In this document: piece by piece, positions 22,907 through 23,031 of the stretch
Position numbering within the stretch: the first letter of the stretch is position 1
Layout of the letters: each line of letters begins with the position of its first letter
NCBI GenBank assembly: GCA_046314415.1
Contig: JBKBWT010000039.1
Span: forward strand, 1-23,031
Direction: 5' to 3'
From: JADJNW01 sp046314415
GTDB taxonomy: Bacteria; Bacteroidota; Bacteroidia; Chitinophagales; Saprospiraceae
Length of the DNA: 23,031 bases
Made by a program: the position numbers and the translations under genes
The notes under the pieces: model-generated
What the model saw: the letters and a program-made list of their open reading frames with translations, nothing else
Databases searched by the model: none
Told to the model about the DNA's origin: nothing

Positions 22907-23031
22907 ATGAAAATCCTGAAAGTAACCGTACATAACCTCAACTCGCTGCGGGTGCGCACTACGATTGACTTCACAGCGGCGCCGCTGAGCAATTCGGGGC
23001 TGTTTGCCATCACGGGCGACACGGGCGCGGG
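22907..23031 (+). CDS. sbcC: Exonuclease SbcCD subunit C, N-terminal fragment (cut by window edge)
   Basis: The frame opens at 22907 and runs off the window after 41 codons. MKILKVTVHNLNSLRVRTTI is the usual SbcC start, where the first strand and the N-L-N-S-L turn lead to DF, and ITGDTGAG at 35-42 is the beginning of the Walker A loop, which should continue KST. SbcC is the SMC/Rad50-like ATPase that works with SbcD. The gene order sbcD-sbcC and the strand agree. The ATG at 22858 is out of frame and was not used. Confidence 0.92.
   Translation, partial: MKILKVTVHNLNSLRVRTTIDFTAAPLSNSGLFAITGDTGA

Noticed and set aside
1..23031. CRISPR array, tRNA, rRNA, insertion sequence or prophage
   Set aside because: I found no regularly spaced repeats, no cloverleaf-like gene, no transposase or phage protein on either strand.

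Overview
The window looks like a chromosomal segment of a free-living Bacteroidota, probably near the Saprospiria/Chitinophagia; the lineage is an inference. Supporting signs: a secreted protein with a type IX secretion (T9SS) C-terminal sorting domain; several promoters of the Bacteroidota type (TTG/TTTG, 19-22 bases, TAnnTTTG); A-rich leaders without Shine-Dalgarno sites; moderate GC in genes and AT-rich spacers; and an Ffh, aspartate aminotransferase and acyl-CoA carboxylase of the expected type. There is one 10-N assembly gap, inside ffh. I see no rRNA, tRNA, CRISPR array, prophage or insertion sequence.

Layout. Positions 1-1660 (minus): an envelope pair, a membrane-anchored coiled-coil/helix-hairpin-helix protein (cut by the window edge) downstream of an OmpA-type protein. 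2067-3409 (plus): ffh, broken only by the gap, ending in a strong hairpin. 3468-4593 (plus): a small membrane protein and a hemerythrin-like helical protein. 4721-7667 (minus): pyruvate dehydrogenase E1 beta, a 66-residue membrane protein, a lipoprotein resembling the periplasmic part of FtsH, and a two-domain FKBP. 7831-8572 (plus): a small T9SS cargo gene interrupted by a frameshift. 8757-9965 (minus): aspartate aminotransferase. 10381-13482 (plus): a GT-C type glycosyltransferase with C-terminal TPRs, then a SAM methyltransferase. 13553-15953 (plus): propionyl-CoA carboxylase beta subunit and a single-domain asparaginase-like protein. 16287-19583 (plus): two tandem secreted CotH-family kinases. 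19757-21260 (plus): a YcxB-like membrane protein and a YheT-type hydrolase. 21551-end (plus): sbcD and the start of sbcC.

Most genes are housekeeping or common Bacteroidota accessory genes, and most appear to be single-gene units separated by hairpins; likely co-transcribed pairs are OmpA/HhH, glycosyltransferase/methyltransferase, YcxB/YheT and sbcD/sbcC. I found no clear new multi-gene system. The most unusual items are the FtsH periplasmic-domain-like lipoprotein without an ATPase or protease, the diverged tandem CotH pair (one copy has lost kinase-like residues), the frameshifted T9SS cargo, two palindromes without an assigned role, and short imperfect repeats that recur in the leaders of unrelated genes.
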